Made by a program: the position numbers and the translations under genes. A stretch of DNA of 64,000 bases. Origin: Dendrocalamus latiflorus. Lineage: Eukaryota > Streptophyta > Magnoliopsida > Poales > Poaceae. Location: assembly GCA_017311315.1 (NCBI GenBank), contig CM029631.1, forward strand, positions 7,498,514 through 7,562,513, given 5' to 3'. This document shows positions 1 to 12,585 of the stretch, one piece after another. The notes beneath the pieces are model-generated. The model was not told the origin of the DNA. It saw only the letters and a list, made by a program, of their open reading frames with translations, and did not search any database. How positions within the stretch are numbered: position 1 is the stretch's first letter; each line of letters starts with the position of its first letter.

Positions 1-430
1 ATAGTGCGGCCAAAGGCGGTTCGGCCCGGAGCTTATCCCTGGCGACGGTGGCGCGTGTCGGCCGGCAGCAACGCCACGGTCTTTGGCCGGTGCAGGGGCG
101 TCAGGGCAACAGAGAGGAGGTGGAAAGGAAGCTTGTCCGCACGGGGGAGGTGGCGGAATCAAGCGGCGCGGGGGTGCGGTGGCGTGATCAGGGAAGTTGG
201 GCGGCGGCAAAGCGGGGAGCACGGCGGCGGCAAAAGCTGGAGCACGACCGCTGCGACGGGCTGGCGTGGCCTGCCACGGGGCCTGGGGCGGGGTGAGGTG
301 GCCATTCCACCGAGCGGGTTTGGCGGGAGGTGATGCAGGCGCGGGTGGTCACGAAGGACGCGTGAGCGGCGACGAGACTGAGGTGGCGGTGGATTTTTCG
401 GGTATGAACATTGTAGCATTTGCTCTCCCC
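1..430. other. GC-rich unassigned sequence at the left edge
   Basis: This stretch is strongly G-rich on the plus strand and is open in several overlapping frames on both strands. That is what GC bias produces and is not evidence of a gene. The conceptual proteins are Arg/Gly-rich and match no family I recognise. Composition changes abruptly to AT-rich after about 430. Given the Gypsy integrase relic just downstream it could be part of an older retroelement or a captured fragment, but nothing in the sequence settles this. Confidence 0.3.
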
Positions 431-595
431 TAATCCACTGATAACAGTAGGGATTAAGGACAAATAGATGTTGAGGTTAGAGGAGAATAGGATGAGGATT
501 CAAGGGAACAAATCAAAACTGAAAATCGAGCTCAAAATCAGATTTTGCTTCTTTTCACAATTTGGTTTTGTTTCAACCCTCAACCAATATCTTAG

Positions 596-1045
596 GTACA
601 AGAACTTCCTTCTGTGTTATAGGCTGTTCAGACCATAACCAGTCCTGCAACTGGTGAAACACCCTTCTTGCTAATTTATAGTGTAGAAGCTGTGCTTCCT
701 CCAGAATTAAAGATTGACTCTACTCGAATAGATCGTTATAATGATAATCAAGAAGAATGGTGGATCGATGACATTAACTTCCTTGAAGAATGAAGAAATG
801 CAGCCCTAATATGATCAGCAGTTTACCAACAAACCATGTGAACATACCACAATCGTAAAGTGCAACCTTGCAGCCTAGTTGTGGGTGATCTGGTTCTTAA
901 AAAAATCCAAAGCCATGCAAATCGTAGTAAACTTTCATCTAAATAGGAAAGTCCCTACACTGTGGTTGAAGTCACCAAACTAGGCTTGGTACAACTAACC
1001 ATGTCAGATGGGCTTATCATTTCTAATTCTTGGAACATCGACTAG
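596..1045 (+). pseudogene. Decayed Ty3/Gypsy integrase C-terminal fragment
   Basis: Read in the frame that contains codon 647-649, this stretch matches the end of a plant Ty3/Gypsy polyprotein. It shows the integrase-core tail (ATGETPF, then VEAVLPPE), the YHNRKV and GDLVLKKIQ region, and the terminal SK-ESPYTVVEVTK and NSWNID motifs. At least five stop codons interrupt the frame: TAG at 620, three TGA codons between about 789 and 845, and a TAG in place of the conserved Trp near 945. No frameshift is needed to follow the homology. The element is therefore inactivated mainly by point mutation. Its protease, reverse transcriptase and RNase H regions are not in the window. Confidence 0.85.
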
Positions 1046-1073
1046 TTACGTAAATTCTATATGTAATGTACTT

Positions 1074-1150
1074 CTTTCTTTTTTCAATAAAGTTACATTG
1101 TTATTCTTTCTTTTTTCAATAAAGTTACATTGTTATTCTTTCTTTTTTGA
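1074..1150. repeat. 32-bp tandem repeat, about 2.4 copies
   Basis: The unit CTTTCTTTTTTCAATAAAG... repeats with a period of 32 bp at 1074, 1106 and 1138, the last copy being partial. Each unit contains an AATAAA hexamer. The repeat sits just downstream of the Gypsy integrase relic, so it probably belongs to the retroelement's 3' non-coding region. Confidence 0.85.
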
Positions 1151-2870
1151 TGAGTATTTTTATTTGTACTTCATTATCCCAAGCATGGTCACACAGTATC
1201 ATTGTTGTCTAAACTGTTGTAAATATTGCGGTATAAGCATATTTTTATATTTAATTCCAGCCAAAAGAATAATATAAAGGACATACTTCCAGCATAAGAA
1301 GAATGACACAAACATCATATAAACATGAAAGTCTACTTTGTCATTCATCTCTACATATATATTCAAAGAATATAACATTAATACTTCTGGAAATAACAAT
1401 ATATAGAACAGTCCTAAGAACAATAGAACAATTAAATCTAGCATAAAACAAATTAATTGTTTATTATTGCTCTCAGAACAGAGTTGCACAAAATCAAAGA
1501 TTTTGGCCTTCTCATGCACATGTCCACACTCTTCATATATATAATCTTGTTACTAAATCTGGATTTGAGCTCTAAATCTAGTAATTGAACCAACCGAAGA
1601 TACAGAGATATTCAACTACCAGTCGTAGATGTTTACATGCACAAATAATAAAACAGTATACTCCCAAACTGCTGACCGAAGACAGCAGGAAGTGACTGCT
1701 AACACAGATTAATGAAATCAATCTAAAGGAACAATAGATATCACTATATACCAACAGATTGATATCACCAGAATATAGCAGAAACTACAGCATACTTAAT
1801 CAATTCATAGGCATGTTAACAAATCTACAAGTCCATTAACTAATAGACAACAGGCTATGGTTCAAGCAGCAAGATCAACAAATAGAGCTCAAACCCGATT
1901 CCTCTAACAATCACACTCAGTTATGGACTATAATCATCACAGAGCAAGTTAATGCGCCCACAATCATTCACAGCAAGCCTCTAATACTTGAACAAATTCT
2001 CAGATCAAGATATACTGCTGTAAATGATAAAGAACTGAATATACTCACAGAACTGACAGTACTCAAAACTGTCAAGAAGCAAACAAGCCGAAGATCACAA
2101 TTAATATGGCAAGGCACGAAGAACTCGCTGTCCCAGAAAATCTATCAACCCGCTGTCGCAAGCGAGTAGATGATCCACGGAGATACAATGCCGCACTTCT
2201 TCTCTCAGCCAAAAACCAGAGAAAAAGCCGAGGTTCAGAGATGCCGCACAGGACCACGATATGCGTACTGGCCAAGCGCGCACAAACACAGCAGGGAGCT
2301 GGCGTCGCCTTCTCCTCTCTTGGATGGAGCTCCAAGGTCCCGAGTCCCCACACCGCAAATTAGGGTTTGCACAGGAGACCAAGACCAAACCTCAGTCGGA
2401 AATGGCCGAAGCCAATACCCTCAGCACCACCAGAAATCAAAGAGGAGGAAGAAGACCCAAGAGGGCAAGAACCAGATCGGAAGAAGCTATTTTTTCCCAT
2501 GGAGAGAGCTCGGTTTATGAAGAGAAGAGGCAGGGTCTGCGAGAAGGCGGCGCGAGCGGCCGGCTCCGAAGAACCCGGGCCAGCCCGCGCCCTCCCCGCT
2601 CGCCTCTCCACGCGCCAGCTCCCCTCAAGCACCGAGCATCCCGGATCTGGGAGAGGATGGAAAAACCGTCGCACGGGGGAGAGCCACCAAAGCCGCCAGC
2701 AACCAAATCGGGGAGAAGACTTTGTCTTCTCCCCCTTATCTCTTTGCTCGTGTGACCGGCAGGTGGACCCCACCGCTAGGGCTCCCTTCCACTCTTTTGT
2801 CAATTGGGAAATTCCCATAAAGCCCCTCTCAAATACAACATAAACTACTCGGAGCAATATATGTGTTTCT
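1150..2870. other. Non-coding sequence, possibly retroelement-derived
   Basis: From 1150 to 2050 the sequence is AT-rich with no convincing coding region. From about 2100 to 2860 it becomes GC-rich and several overlapping frames are open on both strands, the longest about 165 codons on the minus strand. None resembles a known domain. The position downstream of an integrase relic and the composition shift would fit an LTR or leader region, but I could not find paired LTR ends. Confidence 0.3.
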
Positions 2871-3690
2871 CTAAATTCCTTCTTAGGGATTTTTTTACTT
2901 CGTTGTCTTTGACATTATAGTTAAATGTCATGCAGATTATTATCGTGGCCTTCACAGTGATGGTTTTTATGATTATCTGCACTTTTTCTCAAAGGAAAAC
3001 AAGTAAAAAAGCAAATAGACAGTTGACATAGTCACTAAACAGCTCAGGGGCTTGAAGGCTATATTTCTTACTTCTATATTACGTTCTTCTCTTGTTTACT
3101 CTGGTCGAGACACGAAAAATCTCCTAGTCGAAATCTCTTCTGTCTTCATGTTGTCACGTCTACTGGAAGGAGTTTCCTAACGACAGCCTTTTTTCTATGA
3201 TCTTTGCTACCAGTCGAAACTCGAGAGTGAAAATGTTTCAGGAAGTTTTGTTCATATCTTTAATCCTCAGCTATCCTATGATTAGTTCAAAAAGCGACTA
3301 CAAATAAAAACACTTGTTTTTTTGCATACATTTTTGCATATCTTTCTTATCGTTCGTAGTATCAACAAGTTTATGTCATGATATTTTTTTTGTCAAGTTT
3401 TGGACTACAATATATCTCTATTATGAAAAAGGCATCTAAAAATAGTCGAAATCTTTCACTGGCTTTGTCCAAAATGATTTCCTAGTAACTACTCGATCCT
3501 TTATACAACACAATCAAAGTGCATTGGTATACTTAGTCCACCGATCTAATAAACTACATCTTTTCTGGTCTACTACTTCATTAGTAAGTTCTACTACTAA
3601 ACAAGCAGTTGAGGCTAGGAAAAAGATATGGAAAAAGATATGAATATTGTTCACAAATTTGAGGGAATGATATATACTTTATTAATAAAA
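2870..3690. other. AT-rich intergenic DNA without recognisable features
   Basis: This is AT-rich sequence with frequent stops in all frames. I see no gene, RNA gene or terminal inverted repeat here. Confidence 0.5.
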
Positions 3691-3694
3691 GTAA

Positions 3695-4046
3695 GGGTGC
3701 CTTTGGTTGAGCTTTTAGGAGCTGCTTTTGCTTCCAAAAAGCCAAAAGCCAACCAAAGGGGTGGAAACCAGAAGCTGCTTTTTCAGAAGCAGCTACTTTT
3801 GGGTAGTACAATTTTGAAAGCACCTTGGACCCTACTTTTGGCTTTTGGCTTTCTGCTTTTGAAATGGTGAAAATAGAGAGCTGTTTCACAGTTGTTTCAA
3901 GGAAAATAGAGATAGGAAGTAAGTTTTATACTTGTTTGAACCAAACAGCTTACAGTTTTTCCACAGCCCACAACCTACAACAGCTTTTCCACAGCCCATA
4001 GCTCACAGCAGCTTTTTCAGAAGTCGCAGCTCAACCAAACACGCTC
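3695..4046. mobile_element. Tourist-like MITE, copy 1 (352 bp)
   Basis: The element has terminal inverted repeats: GGGTGCCTTTGGTTGAGCT at the left, and at the right the complement of GAGCGTGTTTGGTTGAGCT. It is flanked by a TAA duplication (3692-3694 and 4047-4049), the mark of PIF/Harbinger (Tourist) elements. The body is made of repeated AAGCTGCTGTGAGCTGTGG-like motifs and codes for nothing. A closely similar copy in the opposite orientation lies at 62002-62354 inside an ORP intron. Confidence 0.88.
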
Positions 4047-4049
4047 TAA

Positions 4050-6600
4050 GTCTTTACATACAACTTTTCGTATTACATTGTAACTAACTACTCAATTGAA
4101 CACTCATGAACTCCATTCGGTCCGCCCTGGGAGGATTGGTAGTCCTAAAAACTGTTTAGTCGTTTTGCAAACTTAGATGTAAAAACCTAGAACTCCTATC
4201 CCCCCTCTCCCTTTCTTTCACTCTCCCAACCCTAAACTCTATTTTCCATTTTGATTAATGAAGATGGGTATTCCCGAATCAGAAAAAAAAAGGTAATCGG
4301 CTCAGGGACTTGATGGACAGACTAACAGGAGGTATCTATAAACTTTAATCTTGTGATATTAATATAAACTAGAGGATGATTTTCAAGGAAAGAAACTTAC
4401 TATTGTGCAACTGTAAGTTGAAAGTTGGCCAAATGCGACTTCACGGTAGACCATTCAAAAGGATGTACTTCACTGTAAGTAATTTGCAGGCATTTCCCAT
4501 AAATTATGGATGTCTTTCTGGCACAAAAGTTTCACGAAACACGACGTGTAAATTTGACTCCACGCAGTCATTCCTACCCTGCTTTCTTCCTTCGGGGCAG
4601 GGGAGGATCTACTCCATCACGCCATGTCTTAGCCTCCAGGCTGATAATTCGCTCTATCGATCGATCTAGCACGCAGCTCAAGCCTCAAGCAAACCGAGAA
4701 AGATTCGCGACGCCTTGTTCGATCAGACGATCTCACATGTTCAGATCATGCCGCCGGCCGCAGCATGCTCACACGCCGTGCCTGGCCGTACTGAAGCGTA
4801 ACGAAATCATATCTGAGCGAAGTGACGCTTCCACTACTTACCGAAAGGGACGCGCGCAATCGAACCCGGAGTGGAGCTCGAGAGTGGAATCGATGACCAT
4901 GATAGCATCAAACAGTGCGCTTATATTCTGCCGCTGCTGGCGATGACATTTCCGAGGCAAATCTAAGATCTTTGGTTGCCAACAGTCTCAGAGATTCAGG
5001 CTAAAAGACAAAGTAGCCTATGATGCTCACTGTGTGAATCGTCAATGCTTCACATCAACCCAGTGTAATGCATTCTCTTACGATAATTCCAAAACAAGAT
5101 CTCTAAGCACGGGGATCCATATGGATGGTACCGTAGGATCCATGGGTCTTCTGATTTTGCAATCAACAGCCTGGACTAGGGGATGTTTTGTTTAGCATCC
5201 TTATAACCTAGGGATTAGGATGTAGCCTGCAGGAGTACCTCATCTAGAATTCAAAATTCTCGCTACTCTCAACATCAGGCTCTAGCTTCCCAAAACATTC
5301 CTGCCCCATTTAGAATATAAGGATTTCACGATAATTTAGAACAATTGTTCTATTTTCTAGAAAATTGTTGTTTAGACAGGCATTAGTGTAAGCAACCAAA
5401 ATATCTATCATGTCACTAGCTAAGACACGGATCAGACAAACGCTAAAAGTCAAAACGGACGAGGAGCCAGGTGTAGGAATTTGATCGTGGACTGTACGTT
5501 GTATCTTTGGGTATGATGCCATAGACGCTTCGCAGTTGTGTGATTGAGTTAATAACTTTCGATGCCGACAATGGTAATATCTTCTTTGAAACCTGTGGCT
5601 GTCGCAATTTATCGCTGCTTAAGTACTGCTGGTATTGCTGATTAGTAATTTGCGGCTTTACATGCATGCAATGTGTGCTGCTTTCTTGCTGATTAGTAAC
5701 AGTCGGTGTCGTGATAAAAACCAAGAAACTTGTACCTGTGTAAGATCAGGTAAGGAATATGCATGGTGCAATCTTCTGTTGATCTCTGCCAGGCAAGTTG
5801 TGAGCCTGAGCACAGGGTTCTTCCATTTCTTCTTCGGCAGATCCACTGGATTTTGTTGGTTAGTCATTGACCCCAGTGAGGAGAATTGGTTGGCACTTGG
5901 CAGTTTAGAATCCAAGCAAGCTTCGAGATAGTGATCATGTTAGAGTTAAACCCTTTGTTGGAGGCTTTTAGTCTTGATGTAGAATGTGTTTCCACAACAA
6001 ATTTTGAAGGAATGTATTTTTTTTAACATTTATGATGATATTATCTTTTTCCCATGCGTGAAACGCATGAATTTTCTCAATCGAACTATTTTCTATTAAA
6101 TTCATGTGTTCTAATGTGCCAATTTTTCTTAAAAATGACTCTTCAAGGTTCCTCTTCCAAACGAGGCAGTGGGACTTAGATGCCTTAGTTTGTAAAGAAC
6201 ACAGAAAAACAGATGGATTCTCTAGCAACTCCTTAGACACATCACATTTGATTTTTTGTTTTTGTTTTATAGGACAAGTGCTCAATGTTTTATTCATTTG
6301 GTACACCCGCCCAACTCACTTCATAATGTCCTTTTCCATTCTACTATCAAACCATGCCACGCTTACATTATTATTAGGTCGGATAGACATGACAAAATTA
6401 ATCCCTGGAGCGGCTTTGCGTTGTCAAACGAAATCAGATCCTATAGAACATAATGTCCCAACCATGCAATTCAGAAATATTTTTCGGTCACGCCTTGGGC
6501 CCTTGCTTCAATCTACGTGGCAAACAAAATAAAGAAACAAAGTACGTACTTACGTTGTTTAGGGCAGGTGAACTATTGGACCTCACATGACAGCCCGAGT
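4050..6600. other. Intergenic region, no recognised gene
   Basis: Several open frames of 90-146 codons occur, for example 4506-4946 on the plus strand. None shows a domain, signal sequence or codon bias distinct from background. I found no terminal inverted repeats that close an element. Confidence 0.4.
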
Positions 6601-6639
6601 TAAAACTAAAAATGGTGTAATCTCCAAAATACATATCCA

Positions 6640-7420
6640 AATAATTTGATCTCAGGACCCTAATCTATCCAAGGATAGTATGGATCTTGGCTAAAATTTC
6701 AACATTTCATAAGATAAGTAAAGTTGGATGAAAACCAGGCAAAACTCAAGAATTTAAGATATGACTTGCTCGTGAGTTGCAGATGACTAAGATAACTCTA
6801 GATAGATTCTCACAAGTTACAGTAAGCAAGAGCACTCAAAGATTCAACACTAAAACCCTACGAACAAGATATCATTAGAAGGGCTCTAGGTGGAACCAAA
6901 TTGGGCAAACTTCGAGATATTACTATAGATAGTCCCTAGATGAATGAAATATGATCCTCGTGAGGCATCCCCATCACTTACACATCTTTTGAACCTAGCA
7001 AGATCAAGAGGGAAGGAGAGAGGGCAAAACCAATCAAAACAAGTGCAAAATTAATAAGTGAAAGAACACACTATGTAGGCTGAACAAAACTAATCTATTA
7101 CAACTTATAGATAAAGATTTTATAGCCACTCCATCATAGAGGACAGAGCTCTCACGAGAGCATTCACCCAAAATTTCCATCACAAGAAAACTCTAATGAA
7201 TTGATGGCTAGTTGGTCTCCACATTCCTTAGTCGCACGTCTCCAACCCATTATACTCATATATAGATGGAGCAACCAGCTCACGTCTAGCCCTAATAGAT
7301 ACTATCCACTAGTCGGGGTCTACAAGTTTATTATAGTACACACTATAGTAACTTTATTTATATCGGTCAAAACTGCAATCGAGTTTCTGTTACTCCGTAC
7401 TCTGATCTAGCATATGAAGG
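6640..7420 (-). repeat. Dispersed LTR-like repeat, copy A (minus orientation)
   Basis: On the minus strand this stretch follows the same order of landmarks as the copies at 8540-10060, 18452-19250, 30480-31475 and 53080-54640. The landmarks are a GGAGTGGCTATAA-like block, a TTGCAATACATTAATC-like block, and a TTCTTGATCTTGCTA-like block. It has no coding capacity. The family's shape (about 1.5 kb, dispersed, promoter-like in copy C) suggests LTRs or solo LTRs, but I could not define both ends of this copy. Confidence 0.65.
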
Positions 7421-8540
7421 GGATAATCAATCAAAAACACCTTTTTGTAATTTTTTAAAGTGAGTACAACAAGGATGCATTCACGCATGCACACACGACA
7501 CCACACATATTCACACCCGCATGTGGGTATGTCTAATGCATACACTTAAGATGAGGCAGAGACCTTAAAGTCTCATGGAACGTGGCTACACGTTTTGACC
7601 ACTAAACACACCCACGTACACGAGTACTCAGAGAGCACTATTTATACAAACAGTACCTAGAGAGTATTGTTTATATGACCAGTATCCCTAAAAATGAGGC
7701 ATTCACAAGCTCGAGCCCGAGTAAATGGACTGCTCACCTCGCAGTCGGACCATCCGAACTGCGCTCGGCCCACCTTGTAATCTTAGTCCCGAGCCAGTGC
7801 AGAGCAAGCATAGGACTCCTAGCGAAAAGACCAACCTGTCATTTCCTTAACCTATCCGGCCCTTAATCAGCTAGCTAACTGTCACTCCTAAGTTTTGAAA
7901 TGTCACCGCTTAATCTTTGTATTATATATGTAGACAGTTCTCGGGTTCAACAGCGAGTAATCACCACTCAAAACTATCGATCCTGTAATATCAAGGGAAT
8001 CATTGACGACATATCCTCGTGCAGGCTTAAACTCCCATGCATGCATGTTGATTCACTTGATCCCGAGCGTAGGAAAAAGCAATTCATTTCCAATACAATA
8101 ACTATCCACATGCATATTTAATTAGTAGTCATTAGCTCTTGGATAGCCCAACCTACGTTGGTTGAATAAAGCTGAAAGCCAGATCTAGTTCGATTCCACT
8201 ATGGAATGGGTTATTTTCTGGACTTTCCATTGTAAACCCTTGGATTTCATATTCTGGTCATATCATCTCGAAGGACCATATAAAAGTCCTTGATTTTATT
8301 GTGATAAACCATTGTTATTTTAGAGGAGTGAAAATTTAGAATTTGCAAATTTGCACGTTTGTCTTGACAGCTTGCATAAACATATGATCTTGATAAATTT
8401 AAGTCATGTGATAATTTAGTGACCTAGGTTGGTGTTTATAGGTTGCATGAGATATGTTATTCCTAATGTGGCTTAAGTTGTAAAGAACTTATACTCGAAA
8501 ATTATGCTTTTGCCTTTGGATGCGCAACGTCGCTTGGAGT
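7420..8540. other. Intergenic region without recognised features
   Basis: This is AT-rich DNA with only short open frames and no recognisable domain. A block near 7330-7400 (TATAGTACACACTATA...) recurs in diverged form near 10655-10720, so part of it is repetitive. Confidence 0.4.
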
Positions 8541-10060
8541 CAACTATGATCAACGATGAGGATCGAGGCTACGCTCATGGAGGAGTCGAGACTCAGAGCG
8601 ATAAAAAAACGCCAGGTAAGATGAATGGCATAAGGAAAGCGAAAAATATTAAAAAGAAGTTTGAGTGATGGGTTATACCATGTGGGTTGGTCGGTCTAAG
8701 TAATGTGTGATTCGGTGAAACCAAAATGGGAGAGACTTGCAAACGCATGGCAAGCAAGTGGTGCACCTACACGTGGCAAGCATGATGATTGCTTGCAATG
8801 GAAGGAGATGACCAAGTTAAGAAAAGGGTATTTTGATAGTTTACCAAAATACTACAAACTACTTTAGAGTAAAACCGCTGTGTTTGAGAGGTGCTTGGGA
8901 GAGTGGTTTAGCCATTTAGGTCAAGGAGAATCTGATTCGGACTAAGGCTAAGGACTTAAAAGATTCGGATTTATACGCTTTGAAAGACGTGCATAAATGT
9001 AGTATGTAAGTAAAAACTTGTATGTGTGGAATTATCGGGTTTTCTATGTATGTGCTAAGTGGATAGTTTTCACTAAGGATTAGATGGGGCTAGCTACCCC
9101 ATCTATTTAACGGGTTGGAATAGAGACTGGTAGTTAACTATCCAATTATCCTGTCTTAAGACTAAGTGTTTATGAGTTCTAGAATTAGGGTTTGAGAGAA
9201 GTTGAGTGTTGTGGTGTGCTTTTTTTTTATCTTTTAAGTGGAGTGGCTATAACACATTTATCCTCAAGTTGCAATACATTAATCTTTGTTAATCTCAATA
9301 GATCTATCTTATGTTGATTAATTTACTCTTGATTTGGTTAGTTTTTGCTCTTCTATCTTCTCTTCTTGATCTTGCTATGCCAAAGACATGTGAGAGATGA
9401 AGATAACCTCTAGAAATTAATCTCCACCTATTTAGACACTTGATTGATAAGTTCACGAAGAAAATCAAATTTTACTCTTTTTGACTTTTCCGAGTGATTC
9501 TTGATCCAGCTATTTCTATCGTAATTTTTTGGTGTTCTAACTTGTTGTGATATATGGTAATATATCTAAAACCATTTTGGCCATCATTCACCGAAGAGCA
9601 AGCCATATTCATTGTTTATGTTTTCGACCCATTTTTAGTGTAACATTACTTCAAATGGAAAAAAGGTCAGAACTTTAGTAACAATTTTATTGATGGTTGA
9701 TTAAAATAGATTTTTGACATTTTAGAGAATGTGTATAGCAAATTTTTAGTGATTCGGTATTTTAGTTTGAGAGCTAGCCCTATTTTAGGGTTTAGCCTAA
9801 GGTCATGATCTAACATTAGTTCAAGTTTTATGTCTTTTGGATCTACAGACCAAAAAATTCATTGATTTTCGTTTTTAAAATAGTGTTGTATTTATTGTTC
9901 ATAACGGCAGAAATTATTGTAGCACGACGATTTTCAGATTTTTGAGTTTTTGATCTTCATATGTTTTCATAGTTATTAGAATAATGAATACTTAAAAGAA
10001 AATTTGAAGTCATCGTTTACCACTCTCTGTTTCTATACCATTCCTACACATCTAGCTTGT
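8540..10060 (+). repeat. Dispersed LTR-like repeat, copy B
   Basis: This stretch is collinear over about 1.5 kb with 53080-54640. Shared landmarks in order are ACCATGTGG-TTGGTC-GTCTAAGT, GGTATTTTGATAGTTTACC, AGTGGAGTGGCTATAA, GCAATACATTAATC, and GAGAGATG-AGATAACCTCTAGAAAT. Every frame is interrupted. The family resembles LTRs of a non-coding or highly decayed retrotransposon. I could not find a second LTR or a 5-bp target duplication for this copy. Confidence 0.75.
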
Positions 10061-11600
10061 AAGACGTAAGATGACTAATTTAGTAAAAAATAGTACTTAC
10101 GAGGAATACGCGTGAACATAAACTTGGTCTCCACGATCATGTTATTTTCCACTCCAGCTTGTCAAATACGCACAGGATGGGACTCGGTCAGACAAAAGTA
10201 GCGTGTTGTTAGTTTTTCTTAGACTAGTTAGACGATACGATCGCATGGAGATGCATGGCCACGTCCGTCGAAACAATCAGATTCTGAGGCATATCAAGAT
10301 GCTTTACGCGTCGGAATAGCCAAGTCAGGGGCATGTTTTTTTAGTTGAGCCTTATGGTTTTTAACTATGACTTTTGGTTTTTAAGCTATTTGTGTAAGAG
10401 ATTATAGAATAACATAAATTTACGTGCAGTTTTTGCCGATATAAATGAAGTCACTAATAGACTCTATCTTGAAAAACACTGTATTTAAAAACTAGTTACT
10501 ACAGAAAAATCAAAAACAGAAACCAAACCAAAAGCTGAAAAAAAAACAGAGCCTTAGACTCTTTGGCTTCTAAAAACCGTTTTATACAGTAAATATCATT
10601 TCTATGGTAACTAACTTTTAAATAAAATGTCTTTTGAAGACGGTGTTTACTAGTCGATTATAGTACACACTATAACGATTCCATTTATATCAACCAAAAT
10701 CGATCGCGAGTGTCTTTCTTTACATATCTGAATCTGGAATTGGTCATTCACTAGGCAAGAATCCTTTGGGTTTCATACAACTAGACAACTTCTGAGCCTG
10801 GAAAGCTGATGCCATTGTTCAGTTAAGACATACCTTGAAGCTAAATCAACTGTCAAAACTTCAAATTTGATCGACAGCCATGCATCCTATTATTTGCATG
10901 CTTGGAAAGTGCAATATGAACATTCCCAACAACGTGCATGGAAGAAAGAGTAAAATATTTGAAGGAAATAGAGCCAACTCGATCCTCATCAATTACAGAA
11001 ACCCAATCATTGCTCATCTAATGGGCAACTCTTGTCGTTACGTCTTAGGATATCTGTACGATCTTGTCATATTACAAAGCTTTTGTTCTATTCTTTTTAG
11101 TTATTAGTTTTTTTTAAAAGTTAAAATATCAAACATTAAAACAGAGTGATCTGTCAAAGTGGATTCTTCGAACGTCTTCTTAAATTTAAAATCATGCTAT
11201 TTACGTCAACGTATTTATTATACACTGTGACGTCGAAAAACACAGAAAAATCCATCGTCCCAGCAAAAAATAAAAAATAAAAGAACGCCCTCGTTGTGTA
11301 TATCAGACATATATAACCACCTCAGAACTAGGAAACCTCTTGTTATCCACGAATCAATAGTACAAGCATGTTTTTTCGGTTTGTACTTTGCTTCTTCTCA
11401 CGACTCACATTGTCTTTTTTCATACGCGACAATATGTTACTTATTTTCCGGACATCCATCGCTGGGAATCATGATACTCTGTCTTAAAACGTAAATAATA
11501 ATGTATAGTGTTCCGATAAATAATTGACTTTTGAGTTAGAATATTTACGAAGATTGAGTTTGGATTTTAAAAAATTTATAAAAGATTGCTTTTTGTCTGA
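10060..11600. other. Intergenic region without recognised gene
   Basis: The sequence is AT-rich. A GAGCCTTA-type block near 10347 and its inverted counterpart near 10550 hint at a decayed MITE of about 0.2 kb, but the ends are too diverged to call. No protein-coding signal is visible. Confidence 0.35.
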
Positions 11601-11639
11601 CGACTTTGTAGTTTACGAGTTCATATGACTGTGAGTACT

Positions 11640-12060
11640 GGGGTATTCGAAGTTTACGACTTTGTGGTCGAACAGTATGGTCGGGAGGGCTGATCGGGAA
11701 TTGTGTGAGATCGGCAGAACGACCACGGTTTGTCAAGCATAGCGGAACGACCACGAGATGGTCGTGCTTTAGTACATGGTCATTGTTCGGTAGTCGTAAG
11801 TCTGGGAGATCGATAGTCGTAGTTTTTGTAATTAGTTGTTGTAGCGATCTGTTTAGTAGTCATAAGTCTTCGCGATCTGTAGTCATAGCCCTTGTGATCA
11901 GTTGTCGTAGCGATCTGTTGTGGTAGTCATAGCCTTTGTGATTGATAGTTGTAGCGTTGTGCTAGTCATTGGCCTCTTAATCGATACTTGTAGTCTTCGA
12001 GTACTTCAAAATTTGTGATCTTTGAGTGTATGAGTACTCATGGGTTGACCTTGGTGTTGT
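11640..12060. repeat. Imperfect tandem repeats (GTAGTCGTAGC/GTGATC-type units)
   Basis: Short diverged units built on TAGTCGTAG, TAGTCATAG and CGATCTGT/GTGATC alternate for about 400 bp. Their GGTCG-CCACGA vocabulary recurs in complement form in the array at 19490-20235. I take both as the left and right flanks of one older element now split by the insertion at 12586-18451. Confidence 0.55.
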
Positions 12061-12585
12061 TGATACTGTGCACGTATATTTATTGTTTGGTTCTAAATTT
12101 AGAATCAATATTTGGGTGCATACATTTTGCATTAGGTATTGTTTGGATTAATTATGCCAATTGATGACTTTGTGTATCGTGCGGTGCTATGTGACGGTTT
12201 GCTTGTTTGTATTGGTTGCAGGACTTCAGAGCTAGGTCATGGTGAAGCGTAAGAGGACCGGGACTAGGCACAGGGTGATGCTGAGGTCCAGAACGGTCAG
12301 AGAGATGATGAAGATGACCAAGACTTACAGGGTGATTTCAAGCTGGGACGATGAGGAACCGGAGCGGGAGCTGCTGGTGGTGATCATGACGAGCAATGGC
12401 AAGGTGGACCGGGACTAGGCTCGGGGAGGAGTTGAGGTCCAAACTGTCAAGGAAGCCGGGTGTCGTCATGTGCAAGAAGAGACATGTGGCGCGCCAAGTG
12501 ACTTGAGTCGTTTGCAAGTGAGGCTGGTTCAATGGGATTTGGACGCGGGAGAGGCTTGGCGACAAGTCATTGGGGCCACGTAGAA
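12060..12585 (+). repeat. Left part of an older retroelement-like repeat, interrupted by an insertion
   Basis: The segment contains GCAGGACTTCAGAGC followed by a G-rich stretch in which the phrase ACCGGGACTAGGC occurs twice (near 12258 and 12409) with similar following sequence. It ends exactly at the TAGAA duplication, and the same host sequence resumes at 18452. This gives one pre-insertion repeat broken by the later element. Confidence 0.55.

Noticed and set aside
2360..2857. Opposed 158-165-codon frames
   Set aside because: Both strands and several phases are open at once in a GC-rich patch. No homology signature is recognisable.
10347..10560. Possible MITE with GAGCCTTA-type ends
   Set aside because: The inverted ends are too diverged and no target duplication is visible, so it is not called as an element.
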